Shown here piece by piece: positions 51,812 to 61,480 of a stretch of DNA of 64,000 nt. The notes beneath the pieces are model-generated. The model was given only the letters and a program-made list of their open reading frames with translations, had not been told where the DNA came from and ran no database searches. A program made the position numbers and the translations under genes. The stretch comes from Gammaproteobacteria bacterium (GTDB lineage Bacteria; Pseudomonadota; Gammaproteobacteria; Nevskiales; Nevskiaceae). The stretch spans positions 16,034-80,033 of the forward strand of contig JAHZLQ010000038.1 in NCBI GenBank assembly GCA_022599775.1. Reading direction: 5' to 3'. How positions within the stretch are numbered: the first letter of the stretch is position 1; each line of letters starts with the position of its first letter.

Positions 51812-53644
51812 ATGGCCAGAAATCGTGAGACTCCGACAGTGACGACACTGCGCGACGAAATGGACAGCCGTACCTGGTGGCGGGAGCCGGTGCTCAACCG
51901 GCGCACCTGGAGCTGGCGTGATGACGCACGCGAGCGCCGCAGCGGCGAATGGTGGCAGAACGCGGTGATCTATCAGATCACGCCGTGGTCGTTCCAGGAC
52001 AGCGACGGCGACGGCACCGGCGATCTCGGTGGTGTCATCCAGCGCCTCGACTACATCGATTCGCTGGGTGTGGATGCGATCTGGCTGACGCCGATCTACG
52101 AATCGCCGATGGACGACCTCGGCTATGACATCACCGACATGCGCACCATCGGTGGCACCTTCGGCACGATGGAGCAGTTCGACCGCCTGCTGGCCCTGGC
52201 CCACCAGCGCGGCATCAAGATCGTGCTCGACATGGTCTGGAACCATACCTCGGACGAACACCCCTGGTTCAAGGAGAGCTGCAAGAGCCGCGACAACCGC
52301 TACGCGGACTGGTATGTCTGGGCCGATCCGGCGCCCGACGGCGGGCCGCCGAACAACTGGCGTTCGGCGTTCAATGGCGAATCCGGCTGGAACTTCGTCG
52401 AATCCCGCCAGCAATACTATTTTTTCAACTTTCTCGAAAGCCAGCCCGATCTCAACTGGCACAACCCGGATGTTCGCAGAGCGATCCTCAAGCGCGCCCG
52501 ATTCTGGCTGGATCGGGGCATCGACGGCATGCGTCTGGATGCCGTGAACTTCTACTGCCACGACCAGGAATTGCGCGACAACCCGGTGCGCGAATCCGGA
52601 TCGAAAATGCCGGACGGCATCGATCCGGCCAATCCGGCTGCCGAACATTGCTTCGTCAACAGCTTCTGCCGCGAGGAGACCTTTGAATTTCTCAAACCGC
52701 TGCGCGAACTTTGTGACGAATACTCGGGGGCGATGCTGCTCGGCGAAGTCACGCTGTGCGAAGACACGATCGAGCAGGCCGCGCAGTACGCGCAGGGGCC
52801 GGATCGTCTGCATCTGGCCTATCACAGCGCCTTGCACTTCAGCGAGCCGCTCAGTGCGAGCCGCCTGAGCACGATCATCGAAAAGGCGTTGTCCCATTTC
52901 GGCAAGGGCGGGATCTGCTGGATCGTGGGCAATCATGACTATGGCCGCACCACCTCGTACTGGGGGGGCACGGAGCGCGACTATCCCGAGGACTACCACC
53001 GCATGGTGGCGGCCATGCTGATCTCGCTGCCCGGCGCCCTGTGCCTGTGGCAGGGCGACGAGCTGGGCCTGCCCGAGGCACGGATTCCCGAGGACATTCC
53101 GGCCGATCAGATCAAGGACCCGTTCGGCAAGCGCCTGTATCCGGATGTGAAGGGCCGCGACGGTTCCCGTACGCCGATGCCGTGGACGCGCGAAGGCCAT
53201 CTCGCCGGATTCTCGACGGCCGACCAGGCCTGGCTGCCGATTCCGGATTCGCATCGCGAGCGCGCGGTGGACGTGCAGCAGTCCGATCCGCGTTCCCTGC
53301 TCAATACCTGGCGCGAGCTGATGCACTGGCGCACCTTGCAGCCGGCCCTGGAGGCGGGCGAGTCGCAATTGCTGGATATTCATCCCGAGGTGCTGGCCCT
53401 GGTGCGCGAGTATCGCGAGCAACGCCTGCTGTGCCTGTTCAACATCAACGAGGAGCCGGTCGAACTCGATCTTTCGCCGTTTGAAATCCTGCGGCCGGTG
53501 ACCAGTCTCACCTTCACCCACGAGTACGACGCCGACCGCATGCGTCTGCGACTGCCCGCCTGGGGCGTGATGTACGCGGATCTGCGCAGTGTCCAGGAGA
53601 TGTACGAGCGCAGTGCCGAGCAGGGGCAGGCACCGTCCCGGTGA
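51812..53644 (+). CDS. GH13 alpha-glucosidase-type enzyme, paralogue of 42340
   Basis: The ATG at 51812, with GAGGGG 4-5 nt upstream, gives 610 aa. GH13 regions I-IV are intact: DMVWNHTS, RLDAVNF with Asp243, LLGEVTL with Glu312 and GNHD with Asp376. The insert DGGPPNNWRSAFNG and LNWHNP match the 42340 enzyme, and the two are clear paralogues lying in opposite orientations around the six-gene operon. It diverges from the TPP-enzyme gene across a 290-bp intergenic region that should hold both promoters. An intracellular role in short alpha-glucoside hydrolysis or transglucosylation is inferred. Confidence 0.92.
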   Translation: MARNRETPTVTTLRDEMDSRTWWREPVLNRRTWSWRDDARERRSGEWWQNAVIYQITPWSFQDSDGDGTGDLGGVIQRLDYIDSLGVDAIWLTPIYESPMDDLGYDITDMRTIGGTFGTMEQFDRLLALAHQRGIKIVLDMVWNHTSDEHPWFKESCKSRDNRYADWYVWADPAPDGGPPNNWRSAFNGESGWNFVESRQQYYFFNFLESQPDLNWHNPDVRRAILKRARFWLDRGIDGMRLDAVNFYCHDQELRDNPVRESGSKMPDGIDPANPAAEHCFVNSFCREETFEFLKPLRELCDEYSGAMLLGEVTLCEDTIEQAAQYAQGPDRLHLAYHSALHFSEPLSASRLSTIIEKALSHFGKGGICWIVGNHDYGRTTSYWGGTERDYPEDYHRMVAAMLISLPGALCLWQGDELGLPEARIPEDIPADQIKDPFGKRLYPDVKGRDGSRTPMPWTREGHLAGFSTADQAWLPIPDSHRERAVDVQQSDPRSLLNTWRELMHWRTLQPALEAGESQLLDIHPEVLALVREYREQRLLCLFNINEEPVELDLSPFEILRPVTSLTFTHEYDADRMRLRLPAWGVMYADLRSVQEMYERSAEQGQAPSR

Positions 53645-53681
53645 ATCGTTCCTGCACGTCCGCGATCCGCATCGACCGCCG

Positions 53682-54719
53682 TCAGCCGAGCACGATCATG
53701 CTGACGCCGGCGCCGTAGAGCAGCAGTACCAGCACGCCTTCAAAGCCGATATTGGCGATTCCGTGGCGCTGGCGGCGCAGCATGCCCAGCAGCATCACGC
53801 CGACCATGATGATGCTCAGACCGAGCCACAGCGCCTGCTTGTCGGAAACGGCGAGATGGATCGAGCCTTCGCGCCAGGCGATGTCCGAAAGAACCAGGAA
53901 CAGCACGTCGAAGGCATTGCCTCCGAGAATGTCGCCGACGGCCAGCGCCAGCGCGCCGCGCCGGACTGCGGCAATCGCCACCACCAGTTCGGGAAGCGAG
54001 GTCACGGTGGAGGTCAGCAGGTTGCCGACCACGGTCTGGCTGATGCCGGTACGTTCGGCCAGCGCCATGCCCGTCTGCGCGATCAGCCAGCCGGCGACCG
54101 CGACGATGGCAGCCAGGATGCAGAACGAGAACCACAGTTTGTGAGTCTGGCCGCTGTCCGCCCCGGGCGCTTCCTCGGATTCGGACGGCGCGGTATGAGA
54201 CGTCTGGCGCGGGCTCCACATCGGCGAGTCGTGGGCCATGGAGACCAGGCGAATGCCGAAGACGTACATCACCACGATGGCGATCGATGCGACATCAAGC
54301 CCGAGCACGGTCACACCGGGACCGGACATCGCGGTCAGCGGTATCGCCAAAAGCACCACCAGCAAGACCCCTTGCAGCAGGTTTTCCTCGGAGGCGGCGG
54401 CATGTTCCAGGTTGACGCCCCGATAGAGCATGTCTGCAATGACCAGAAACGTGGTCTGCGCGGCAATTCCGCCGATGGCGTTTCCGTAGGCCAGCTCGGC
54501 CTGGCCGGACAGCGCCGCCGTCACCGAGGTGACGGTGCCGGACAGCGAGGTGGTGGCGCCCAGGAACACGGCGCCGAGCACGGCCTGCCCAAGGCCGGTC
54601 AGCGCAGCGAGCCGTTCGGCGATTTCGGTGAGCTTCAGTCCGGCCAGCAGAACTGCAAATCCGGAGAGAACGAAGCTCACCACCGTCAGGGACAGGCTGT
54701 CAGTGATTTCGGCGATCAT
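53682..54719 (-). CDS. Ca2+/cation antiporter (CaCA) family membrane protein
   Basis: The 345-aa protein has about ten hydrophobic segments and the two inverted alpha repeats of sodium/calcium exchangers: ERLAALTGLGQAVLGAVF with GNAIGGIAAQ, and ERTGISQTVVGNLLTSTV with SLPELVVA and GDILGGNAFD. A hydrophilic loop (about 165-190) separates the halves. CaCA proteins use Na+ or H+ gradients to expel Ca2+. The first repeat has TTSLSGT where PE/GT-type acidic residues are usual, while the second keeps TSLPE, so ion specificity may be altered. It converges with the GH13 gene and diverges from the oxidoreductase at 54890. Confidence 0.85.
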   Translation of the reverse strand: MIAEITDSLSLTVVSFVLSGFAVLLAGLKLTEIAERLAALTGLGQAVLGAVFLGATTSLSGTVTSVTAALSGQAELAYGNAIGGIAAQTTFLVIADMLYRGVNLEHAAASEENLLQGVLLVVLLAIPLTAMSGPGVTVLGLDVASIAIVVMYVFGIRLVSMAHDSPMWSPRQTSHTAPSESEEAPGADSGQTHKLWFSFCILAAIVAVAGWLIAQTGMALAERTGISQTVVGNLLTSTVTSLPELVVAIAAVRRGALALAVGDILGGNAFDVLFLVLSDIAWREGSIHLAVSDKQALWLGLSIIMVGVMLLGMLRRQRHGIANIGFEGVLVLLLYGAGVSMIVLG

Positions 54720-54889
54720 CGGGAGCGGCTCACCGCAGTGTCTGGAATGGAACTCGAACAGCCATCGGATCGAGCTTGGGCGGCGCGAATGAGCCGAGCA
54801 TGAATCGCATGATTTAGCAGCCGTTCACGCCTGCGCCCCGACAATGCCGAAGCGGGGGGTGTCCTCAGTCATTGTCCACAGGAGCCCTG

Positions 54890-55996
54890 ATGAACAGCAA
54901 ATCGACCGAACCGTCTCGCATCCGCTACGGCGTCGTCTCCGCGGGCTGGGTCGCCCAGTCCCGGTTCATGCCGGGCGTACCGAAGACCGGCAATTCACGC
55001 ATCAGCGCCATCGTGACCGGTGACGCCGACAAGGCCGCCGAACTCGGCGAGCGCTACGGCGCCAAAATCCATGATTACTCCGAGTACGAGGACCTGCTCG
55101 GTTCCGGCGAGATCGACGCGGTCTACATCTCGCCGCCCAACCGGGAACATGTGGACTATGCCACCCGTGCGCTGGAAGCCGGCATCCATGTCCTGCTTGA
55201 GAAGCCGATGGCCATCAGCGTCAGCGAATGTCGACGCATCAATCGCGCCGCGCGTGAAACGGGCGCCAAACTGATGCTCGCCTATCGTCTGCATTTCGAA
55301 CCGGCGACGCTGGACACGCTGCGCAAGGCGCACGACGGCACCATCGGCGAACCGCGCTTGTTCTCCTCCGTGTTCTGCCAGAACGTCGAACTGGAAAACC
55401 ATCGCGCCCGGAGCGGCTTCTGGGCCGGCCCGGTGGCGGACATGGCGCCGTATCCGATCAATGCGGCCCGCATGCTGTTCCGGGCGGAACCCATTGAGGT
55501 GCACGCCGTGGGCACCCATACGCCGGGCCGGAACTTCAATTTCCACGATACCGTGTCCGTGACCTTGCGCTTTCCGGACGAGCGGCTGGCGCAGTTCACC
55601 GTCTGCTATTCGGCGCAGAGTCTCGACGAGTACCGAATCGTGGGGACGGACGGCAATATCGAAATGTCTCCGGCCTACATGTTCGGCGCGCTCAAGCAGC
55701 GCATCACCCAGGATTCGACATCGCAGGATCGCGAGTTCCCGGCGGTCGACCAGTTTGCCGGAGAGCTGGAGTATTTCTCGGACTGCCTGCTGCACGACCG
55801 CGAGCCCGAGCCGGACGGGGAAGAGGGCCTGCTCGATGTGCGCATACTCGAAGCGATCGAGCGCGCTCTGGATACCGGACTGCCGCAGGTGCTCGACGAA
55901 TACGTGCGCGAACACTATCCCAGCGCTGACCAGGCGAGGTCGCTCCCGGCCTCCAGTCCGCCGGAACTGATCAATGCCGCCGCTCCGGAAGGCTGA
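54890..55996 (+). CDS. Gfo/Idh/MocA-family NAD(P)-dependent oxidoreductase
   Basis: The ATG at 54890 has AGGAGCC 4-5 nt upstream and gives 368 aa. The N-terminal Rossmann domain begins RYGVVSAGWVAQSRFMPG, in which the usual GxGxxG is altered to SAGWVA. The family EKP motif is present at 104-106 (LLEKPMA), and the C-terminal alpha/beta domain contains the FTVCYSAQSLDEYRIVGTDG segment. Members oxidise or reduce sugars and related polyols such as glucose-fructose or inositol derivatives. The substrate is unknown; nearby GH13 enzymes suggest a sugar. It converges with the isochorismatase-type gene. Confidence 0.9.
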   Translation: MNSKSTEPSRIRYGVVSAGWVAQSRFMPGVPKTGNSRISAIVTGDADKAAELGERYGAKIHDYSEYEDLLGSGEIDAVYISPPNREHVDYATRALEAGIHVLLEKPMAISVSECRRINRAARETGAKLMLAYRLHFEPATLDTLRKAHDGTIGEPRLFSSVFCQNVELENHRARSGFWAGPVADMAPYPINAARMLFRAEPIEVHAVGTHTPGRNFNFHDTVSVTLRFPDERLAQFTVCYSAQSLDEYRIVGTDGNIEMSPAYMFGALKQRITQDSTSQDREFPAVDQFAGELEYFSDCLLHDREPEPDGEEGLLDVRILEAIERALDTGLPQVLDEYVREHYPSADQARSLPASSPPELINAAAPEG

Positions 55997-56020
55997 TCGC
56001 CTGCCCGTGGCGCCACGCTC

Positions 56021-56770
56021 CTAGCTGCGATCCTTGAGATATTCCAGGGCTGCGCCGGGGTCTTCCTCGCCACACAGGGAAGCTGCATCGGGCGCCGCCG
56101 CCTGTGCGTCCCGTTCATTCAATACCTCGAACTGCTGCGGAGGCGCCGCCCTTGGGTTCGGGGTCTCCGGGAATTCGAATGCACTGCTGGCTCGGGTATC
56201 GGCCTTGGCGACGTCGCTCATGAACCGAAGCGCCTGCTCGTTCGCAGCCGGTTCGGAGCTGGCAATACAATCGCGCGGCACGAACAAGTCGTATTCGCGC
56301 ATATAGGCGTCGTGGGCAGTGAACAGGACGCAAACGTCACCGGCAAATCCGGCAAGAATCAGCGTGTCCTTCTTCATGTGCTGCAACAACAGTTCGAGGG
56401 CCGTTCCGAAGAAACCGGAATGTCGCGGCTTGAGCACGAAGTAGTCATCTTCTTGCGGCAACAGAAGCTCCGAGATCGGCTTGCCAGGAACCCCGGGGCG
56501 TGTGCAGTGCGCGATGACGTCCGAAAACTCCGCGCGCCAGTTCCCGAAGTGGTCGTTGGCGTAGATCGTCGGGATGCCAGCGGCTTTGGCTCGGCGTTTC
56601 AGTTCACGAATCTGGCGGGCCGCGATACCGGCTGCGTCGAGGAACCCGCGACTCAGGTCGGGCGAATCCATGTCGTTGATCACATCGATCAGAATCAAGG
56701 CCGTCCGTTCGGGCTCGACAGGGTCGGGCGGCCGACGGTGCTTACCGTGCAGATTCATGATCAATCGCAT
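56021..56770 (-). CDS. Isochorismatase-fold cysteine hydrolase
   Basis: The 249-aa protein has the isochorismatase-like triad Asp29 (LILIDVIND), Lys114 (FVLKPRHSGF) and Cys147 (AGDVCVLFTA). This family includes nicotinamidases, N-carbamoyl hydrolases and other amide or ether hydrolases acting through a thioester. The C-terminal 50 residues extend past the core and are Ala/Pro-rich and acidic, of unknown use. Start could be the ATG at 56770 or at 56758 (residue 5). It is not part of the amidase cluster, being more than 20 kb away on the other strand, and it appears cytoplasmic. Confidence 0.88.
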   Translation of the reverse strand: MRLIMNLHGKHRRPPDPVEPERTALILIDVINDMDSPDLSRGFLDAAGIAARQIRELKRRAKAAGIPTIYANDHFGNWRAEFSDVIAHCTRPGVPGKPISELLLPQEDDYFVLKPRHSGFFGTALELLLQHMKKDTLILAGFAGDVCVLFTAHDAYMREYDLFVPRDCIASSEPAANEQALRFMSDVAKADTRASSAFEFPETPNPRAAPPQQFEVLNERDAQAAAPDAASLCGEEDPGAALEYLKDRS

Positions 56771-56836
56771 TCACGGGGCTAGGGACCATCAGTAGACGAG
56801 CCGGGCGCTTGCGCGATGACGGTTTGCGCAAGGGAC

Positions 56837-57703
56837 TCATCCGGCGATCGTCTGCCCGCCCATCACCGGCAGCACGTGCCCGGAGATGTAGCCAGAGTCG
56901 GCGTCGGAGGCGAGAAACACGTAGGCCGGCGCCACTTCCTCCGGTTGGGCAGGGCGGCCGATCGGCGTTCCTTCACCGAAATGTTCCGTGCTTTCGGCAC
57001 TACGCTCTGCGGGATTCAGCGGCGTCCATACCGGCCCGGGGGCCACGCAGTTCACGCGGATGCCCTGCGACATGAGATTTTGTGCAAGGGATTTCGTGAA
57101 AGCATGAATGGCGCCCTTGGTGGCCGAGTAGTCCAGTAGCCCCTTGGAGCCTTCCAGGCCGGTTTCCGAGCCGGTATTGATGATCGCGCCGCCGCGCGGC
57201 AGATGGCCGATGGCGGCCTTGGCAAGGTGGAAGTGCGCAAAGATGTTCGTGCGAAACGTATGCTCCCACTGCGCCTCATCGATCTCGTGGAGCCCGTCCC
57301 TGTGTTGCTGATAGGCCGCATTGTTGACGAGGATATCGAGCTTGCCGAAATGCTCCACCGTGCGCGCCACGGTTTCCCGGCAGCAGTCGGCCACCGAGAG
57401 GTCGCCTGGCAGCAGCAGAACACGCCTGCCGGCCTGCTCGATCGCCGCAGCGGTTTCCTCTGCGTCCTTCTGCTCCTGTGGCAGGTAGGCCAAGGCCATG
57501 TCCGCGCCTTCGCGAGCGAACAGCACCGCCACGGCCCGGCCGATGCCGGAGTCTCCGCCGGTGATCAAGGCCACCTTGTCCTTCAGTTTGCCGGCCGCCC
57601 GGTACTCGGGTGCGGCGTATCGGGGACGTGGCGCCATCGCGTGCTCGTGCCCCGGCGGGGAAATGCCCTGATCGGAAAACGGGGGTGTGGGTTGCTCTTG
57701 CAT
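56837..57703 (-). CDS. Short-chain dehydrogenase, general-stress type (YghA/YhxC-like)
   Basis: The ATG at 57703 is preceded by AAGGAGCT, deciding the start over the longer frame to 57859. The 288-aa product has an N-terminal Pro-rich extension (about 1-40, PPFSDQGISPPG), then LITGGDSGIG (46-55) and catalytic Ser179, Tyr192 and Lys196. The extension plus GGDSGIGRAVA is diagnostic for the YghA/YhxC/GsiB-associated SDR group common in stress regulons. The cofactor is probably NADP; the physiological substrate is unknown. It sits alone between the isochorismatase-type and DUF1641 genes on the same strand. Confidence 0.9.
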   Translation of the reverse strand: MQEQPTPPFSDQGISPPGHEHAMAPRPRYAAPEYRAAGKLKDKVALITGGDSGIGRAVAVLFAREGADMALAYLPQEQKDAEETAAAIEQAGRRVLLLPGDLSVADCCRETVARTVEHFGKLDILVNNAAYQQHRDGLHEIDEAQWEHTFRTNIFAHFHLAKAAIGHLPRGGAIINTGSETGLEGSKGLLDYSATKGAIHAFTKSLAQNLMSQGIRVNCVAPGPVWTPLNPAERSAESTEHFGEGTPIGRPAQPEEVAPAYVFLASDADSGYISGHVLPVMGGQTIAG

Positions 57704-57921
57704 CGATAGCTCCTTGATGACCGAGGGTGAATCATCGGCGCCGGTAGCTGCCCCAGCGCGGCGGGCGAGGAAGGATCTGGCTAAACCTCTCATTGCATCT
57801 CGAGCGCTGCTGTCAGGATGCATCCGTCCACTGTCTGAGACGTGAATGCTGCGGCGCAATTGGATCGCTGCGGAGAATGTCGGGCCGTCCGGATAGCGTC
57901 CGGCTCAGAGCGCGGTGGCGC

Positions 57922-58404
57922 TCAGCCCTGGGTCTGCTTCCCGCTGAAGCTCGATATCGGTTTGTCGACGTCGCGGCCAAGTCCGTCCGAGAATGCCTTC
58001 AGCGCCTCCACCAGCGGAGCGGCTGCGCTCCAAAGGGCATCGTCGTGCAGCAGGCGATAGGCGCCGGTCACGCCGGGGGCGGCGTCGTGCTGTTCCGTCG
58101 AATCGAATTGGGTCAGGCGCTGCACCGCATCGCGGATTGCGGCGGTGAGCTTGTACATGTTTGCGGGTTCAATCTGCGAAAGGCTCATCAATACCGCACA
58201 CAGGTTCTGTATCGCATTGAGCGAGCCCGGCTGGCTGAGGCCGCGTACCAGTATCTCCATGAGATCGGCGTTCGCGGTGACCAGATCGTTGGCGAGGCGC
58301 AAGGCGCCGTGGCGATGCAGGGACTCCAGCAACCGATCGAGTTCCTCACGGGCCTCCGGTTCGATCGTCGGCGCAGGCGGCGTGTACTGAAGGGGTCTGG
58401 CCAT
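57922..58404 (-). CDS. DUF1641 protein associated with formate dehydrogenase
   Basis: The ATG at 58404 follows a TAGGAGCG site, giving 160 aa. The helical sequence (LDRLLESLHRHGALRLANDL, LVRGLSQPGSLNAIQNLC) matches DUF1641 (PF07849), which is repeatedly found directly after YjgC/YrhE-type formate dehydrogenase genes, as it is here (11 bp after the stop of the dehydrogenase). It may be an assembly factor or small subunit; direct evidence is lacking. No membrane segment or signal is seen. Confidence 0.88.
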   Translation of the reverse strand: MARPLQYTPPAPTIEPEAREELDRLLESLHRHGALRLANDLVTANADLMEILVRGLSQPGSLNAIQNLCAVLMSLSQIEPANMYKLTAAIRDAVQRLTQFDSTEQHDAAPGVTGAYRLLHDDALWSAAAPLVEALKAFSDGLGRDVDKPISSFSGKQTQG

Positions 58405-58415
58405 TCGATTCGCTC

Positions 58416-61403
58416 CTACTGCTTCTGAGGCCGTGACAGCGGCGTCGGCGGTTCGGCGTAGTCGGGGCGTCGCCATTTCTGCTCGGCTTCGGGGCCAGCG
58501 TTCGGAGTGCGGTGCCCATATCGGAAATTGTGGTACGGCAGGGCAGGGTCGCCGACGGGCCGGTCGAGCTTTTCGATGCGAACAGCGGTCTCCTTGTAGG
58601 CCGGCGTATTGACCACCGGATCGTGGTGCTCACCGGTGAGCCGGTTCATGTTCGGTTTGACGTGGTGGATCGGCATGAACACCGTATTGCCGGCCACGCG
58701 GTCGGTGACCACCACACGCAGCTCCAGTGCGCCGCGCCGCGACACCACACGCACCCAGCTGCCGTCCTCGAGCCCGCGTTCGGCGGCCAGCTGCGGACCG
58801 ATTTCGACGAACCAGTCTGGCGACATCGGCTTGGTGCCGCCGTCCCGGCCACTCTGGTTGGTGGACTGGAAGTGTTCGAGCATGCGGCCGTTGTCGAGCA
58901 TCAGATCGAATTCGGCATCGGCTTCTTCGGCCGGGGTTCGCCATTGCACCGGGTGCAGCCTGGCCTTGCCGTCCGGGAACTGGAAGCCGTCGGTGTACAG
59001 CAGCGGCGTGTCCGTACCGTCCTTGGCCACCGGCCATTGCAGCGACTTCCAGCGTTCGAGCCGCTCGTAGCTGACGCCAGCGAACAGGTCCGCGATGCCG
59101 GCAACCTCGTCCATGATCTGCGACGGGTGCGTGTAGCCCCAGTCGTGGCCCATGCGGGCGGCCAGCTCGCTGAGGATCTGCCAGTCCGGGCGGCTGTCGC
59201 CGAGCGGCGGCATGACCTGATGGAAGCGCTGGATGCGGCGTTCGGTGTTGGTGAACGTGCCATCCTTTTCGGTGCTGGGACAGGCCGGCAGCACCACGTC
59301 CGCGAACTGCGCGGTGCGACTCAGAAAGATGTCCTGCACCACCAGGAAATCGATGTTCTCGAAGCCGTGTTCCGTGCTCGCGGCATTGGAATCCGAAACC
59401 GCGGTTTCTTCACCGATCACGTACATCGCCTTGACCTTGCCCTTGCCGGCTTCGGCCACCATCTCGAAATTATCGAGCCCGAAGTGGTCCGACAGGGCCT
59501 CCGGCGGCACGCCCCAGGCCTTGGCCCATTTCTCGCGCACCGCAGGCTGATCCACGTACTCGTAACCGGGATAGACGTTCTTGAGGCAGCCGAAGTCGCT
59601 GGCGCCCTGCACATTGTTGTGGCCGCGCATCGGATAGCCGCCGGTGCCGGGCCGACCGTAATTGCCGGTCACCAGCAACAGGTTCGATAGCGCGGTGCTG
59701 GTGTCCGCACCCTGGCTGTGCTGGGTGATGCCCATCGCCCACAGCAGGCAGACGCTGCCGGCGCGGCCGATCATCTGCGCGGCTTCGATCAGCTGATTCT
59801 GGGGCACGCCGGACAGGTTTTCGGCCATCTCCAGGGTGAACGGCGCCAGCGATTCGCGGTAGGCGTCCACGTTGTTGACCTTCTCGGCGAGGAATTTCTC
59901 GTCGGCGAGGCCGTGGTCGAGGATGTAGCGCGTCAGCGCGGAGACCAGCGCGAGGTCGGAACTCGGCCGGTTGCGCAGATAGATGTCGGCGCGTTCCGCC
60001 ATTTCATGCTTGCGCGGATCGATCACCAGCAGCTTCTGGCCGCGCAGCTTGTGCGCGCGCTTGACCTTGGAGGCGATCACCGGATGGTTCTCGGCGATAT
60101 TGCTGCCGACCAGGACGACCAGATCGGCGCTTTCGATGTCCTTGATCGAGCCGGCGTCTCCGCCGTAACCGACGGTGCGGAACAGGCCCTTGGTCGCCGG
60201 GTTCTGGCAGTAGCGCGAGGAATTGTCGACGCTGTTGGTGCCGATGATCAGGCGCGCGATCTTCTGCGTCAGATAGGCTTCCTCGTTGCTGGCCTTGCTC
60301 GATCCGATGAAGCCGATGCTGTCCGGGCCGTGCATGTCGCGGATTTCGAGCAAGCGCCGCGCGACGAGATCCAGCGCCTCGTCCCAGGACGCTTCGCGAA
60401 AACGGGCGCCATCCGCACCCGCCTCGCGGATCAGCGGCCGTGTCAGGCGCTCCTTGCTGTTGATGAAGTCCCAGGCAAAGCGGCCCTTCACACAGGTCGA
60501 AATGCCATTGGCGGGCGCGTCGATCGTCGGCTGCACGCGCAGCAGATGCCGGTCGCGCGTCCACATCTCGAACGAACAGCCGACGCCGCAATAGGTGCAC
60601 ACCGTTTTGGTTTTCTTGATCTCCGCCTGTCGCAGTTGCACATCCATTTTCGACAGTGCGGTGATCGGCGGCGCACCGACCGTTTCCTCCAGCGACTTGA
60701 TGAGGTCGATCATCGGTCGCTTGAGGCGCTGCGGCATCGCGGTGAACGGTCCGGCGTCCGGCTGCATCGATTTTTCGAGCAAGGCGTTGCACGGACAGAC
60801 CGTCACGCAGTGCCCGCACTCGACGCAGCTCGACTCGCCGATCGGCTTGCCGCCGTCCCAGAGCACGCGTGGGTCGGGCGAGGAATAGTCGATGCTCAGC
60901 GTTTCGTTGACCTCGACATTCTGGCAGGCCTCGACGCACTGTCCGCACAAAATGCACTGATCGGGGTCGTAGGTATAGAACGGACCGGATGCATCCTTTT
61001 CGTAGGGCTTGCGCGCATACGGATAGCGCTGGATCGCAATATCCATGTCGGCGAAGGTGTTGTGCAGCTTGCAGTCGCCGGTGTTGTTCTCGCAGGTGGT
61101 GCAGTACAACTCGTGCTTGGCGAGCAGGCGGTCCATGCCTTCTTCGCGTGCAGCCCGGCTCGCATCGTCGAGGCTGGTGACCTTCATGCCGTCGTTCGCC
61201 GTCGTCGCACAACTGCGTTTGAGCTGTCCGTCGACTTCGACCCAGCAGGTGTCGCAGGTCTGCAGCGGGCCGAGTGCCTGGTGATAGCAGACCTGCGGCA
61301 CATCCACCCCATTCGAGTTCATCAGTTCGACGAGCAGCTCGCCGGTTTTACCTTGCAGCGGCCGACCGTCGAGTTCGATCGTGCAGCGTGCTGGGTCTTC
61401 CAT
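58416..61403 (-). CDS. fdhF: Formate dehydrogenase alpha subunit, cytoplasmic molybdo-iron-sulfur type
   Basis: The 995-aa protein has the full NuoG-like N-terminus: a 2Fe-2S ferredoxin (Cys39, 50, 53, 65), a His-ligated 4Fe-4S (His97, Cys101, 104, 111), two 4Fe-4S ferredoxin motifs (Cys150-160 and 193-203) and the catalytic-domain 4Fe-4S (Cys269, 272, 276, 304). The Mo/W ligand is Cys399 in SRYCQNPAT, with Gln following, as in the YjgC/YrhE group, instead of the Cys-His of classical FDHs. There is no signal peptide, so it should act in the cytoplasm, oxidising formate to CO2. The fdhD gene is divergent and DUF1641 is downstream. Confidence 0.93.
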   Translation of the reverse strand: MEDPARCTIELDGRPLQGKTGELLVELMNSNGVDVPQVCYHQALGPLQTCDTCWVEVDGQLKRSCATTANDGMKVTSLDDASRAAREEGMDRLLAKHELYCTTCENNTGDCKLHNTFADMDIAIQRYPYARKPYEKDASGPFYTYDPDQCILCGQCVEACQNVEVNETLSIDYSSPDPRVLWDGGKPIGESSCVECGHCVTVCPCNALLEKSMQPDAGPFTAMPQRLKRPMIDLIKSLEETVGAPPITALSKMDVQLRQAEIKKTKTVCTYCGVGCSFEMWTRDRHLLRVQPTIDAPANGISTCVKGRFAWDFINSKERLTRPLIREAGADGARFREASWDEALDLVARRLLEIRDMHGPDSIGFIGSSKASNEEAYLTQKIARLIIGTNSVDNSSRYCQNPATKGLFRTVGYGGDAGSIKDIESADLVVLVGSNIAENHPVIASKVKRAHKLRGQKLLVIDPRKHEMAERADIYLRNRPSSDLALVSALTRYILDHGLADEKFLAEKVNNVDAYRESLAPFTLEMAENLSGVPQNQLIEAAQMIGRAGSVCLLWAMGITQHSQGADTSTALSNLLLVTGNYGRPGTGGYPMRGHNNVQGASDFGCLKNVYPGYEYVDQPAVREKWAKAWGVPPEALSDHFGLDNFEMVAEAGKGKVKAMYVIGEETAVSDSNAASTEHGFENIDFLVVQDIFLSRTAQFADVVLPACPSTEKDGTFTNTERRIQRFHQVMPPLGDSRPDWQILSELAARMGHDWGYTHPSQIMDEVAGIADLFAGVSYERLERWKSLQWPVAKDGTDTPLLYTDGFQFPDGKARLHPVQWRTPAEEADAEFDLMLDNGRMLEHFQSTNQSGRDGGTKPMSPDWFVEIGPQLAAERGLEDGSWVRVVSRRGALELRVVVTDRVAGNTVFMPIHHVKPNMNRLTGEHHDPVVNTPAYKETAVRIEKLDRPVGDPALPYHNFRYGHRTPNAGPEAEQKWRRPDYAEPPTPLSRPQKQ

Positions 61404-61480
61404 GATGATTTCCTTGGCAATCCCTGGTTAAGCGATGGCCGTCCAGGCTTTCGAAGCACCCTAGTTGTCGAGACTGAAAT

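Noticed and set aside
51785..53521. A 578-residue minus-strand open frame opposite the second GH13 gene
   Set aside because: The + strand carries all GH13 catalytic regions; the minus frame is His/Arg-rich and motif-free.
56021..56770. Isochorismatase-fold hydrolase as part of the amidase system
   Set aside because: It is cytoplasmic, on the other strand and over 20 kb away, so linkage to the exported amidases is not supported.
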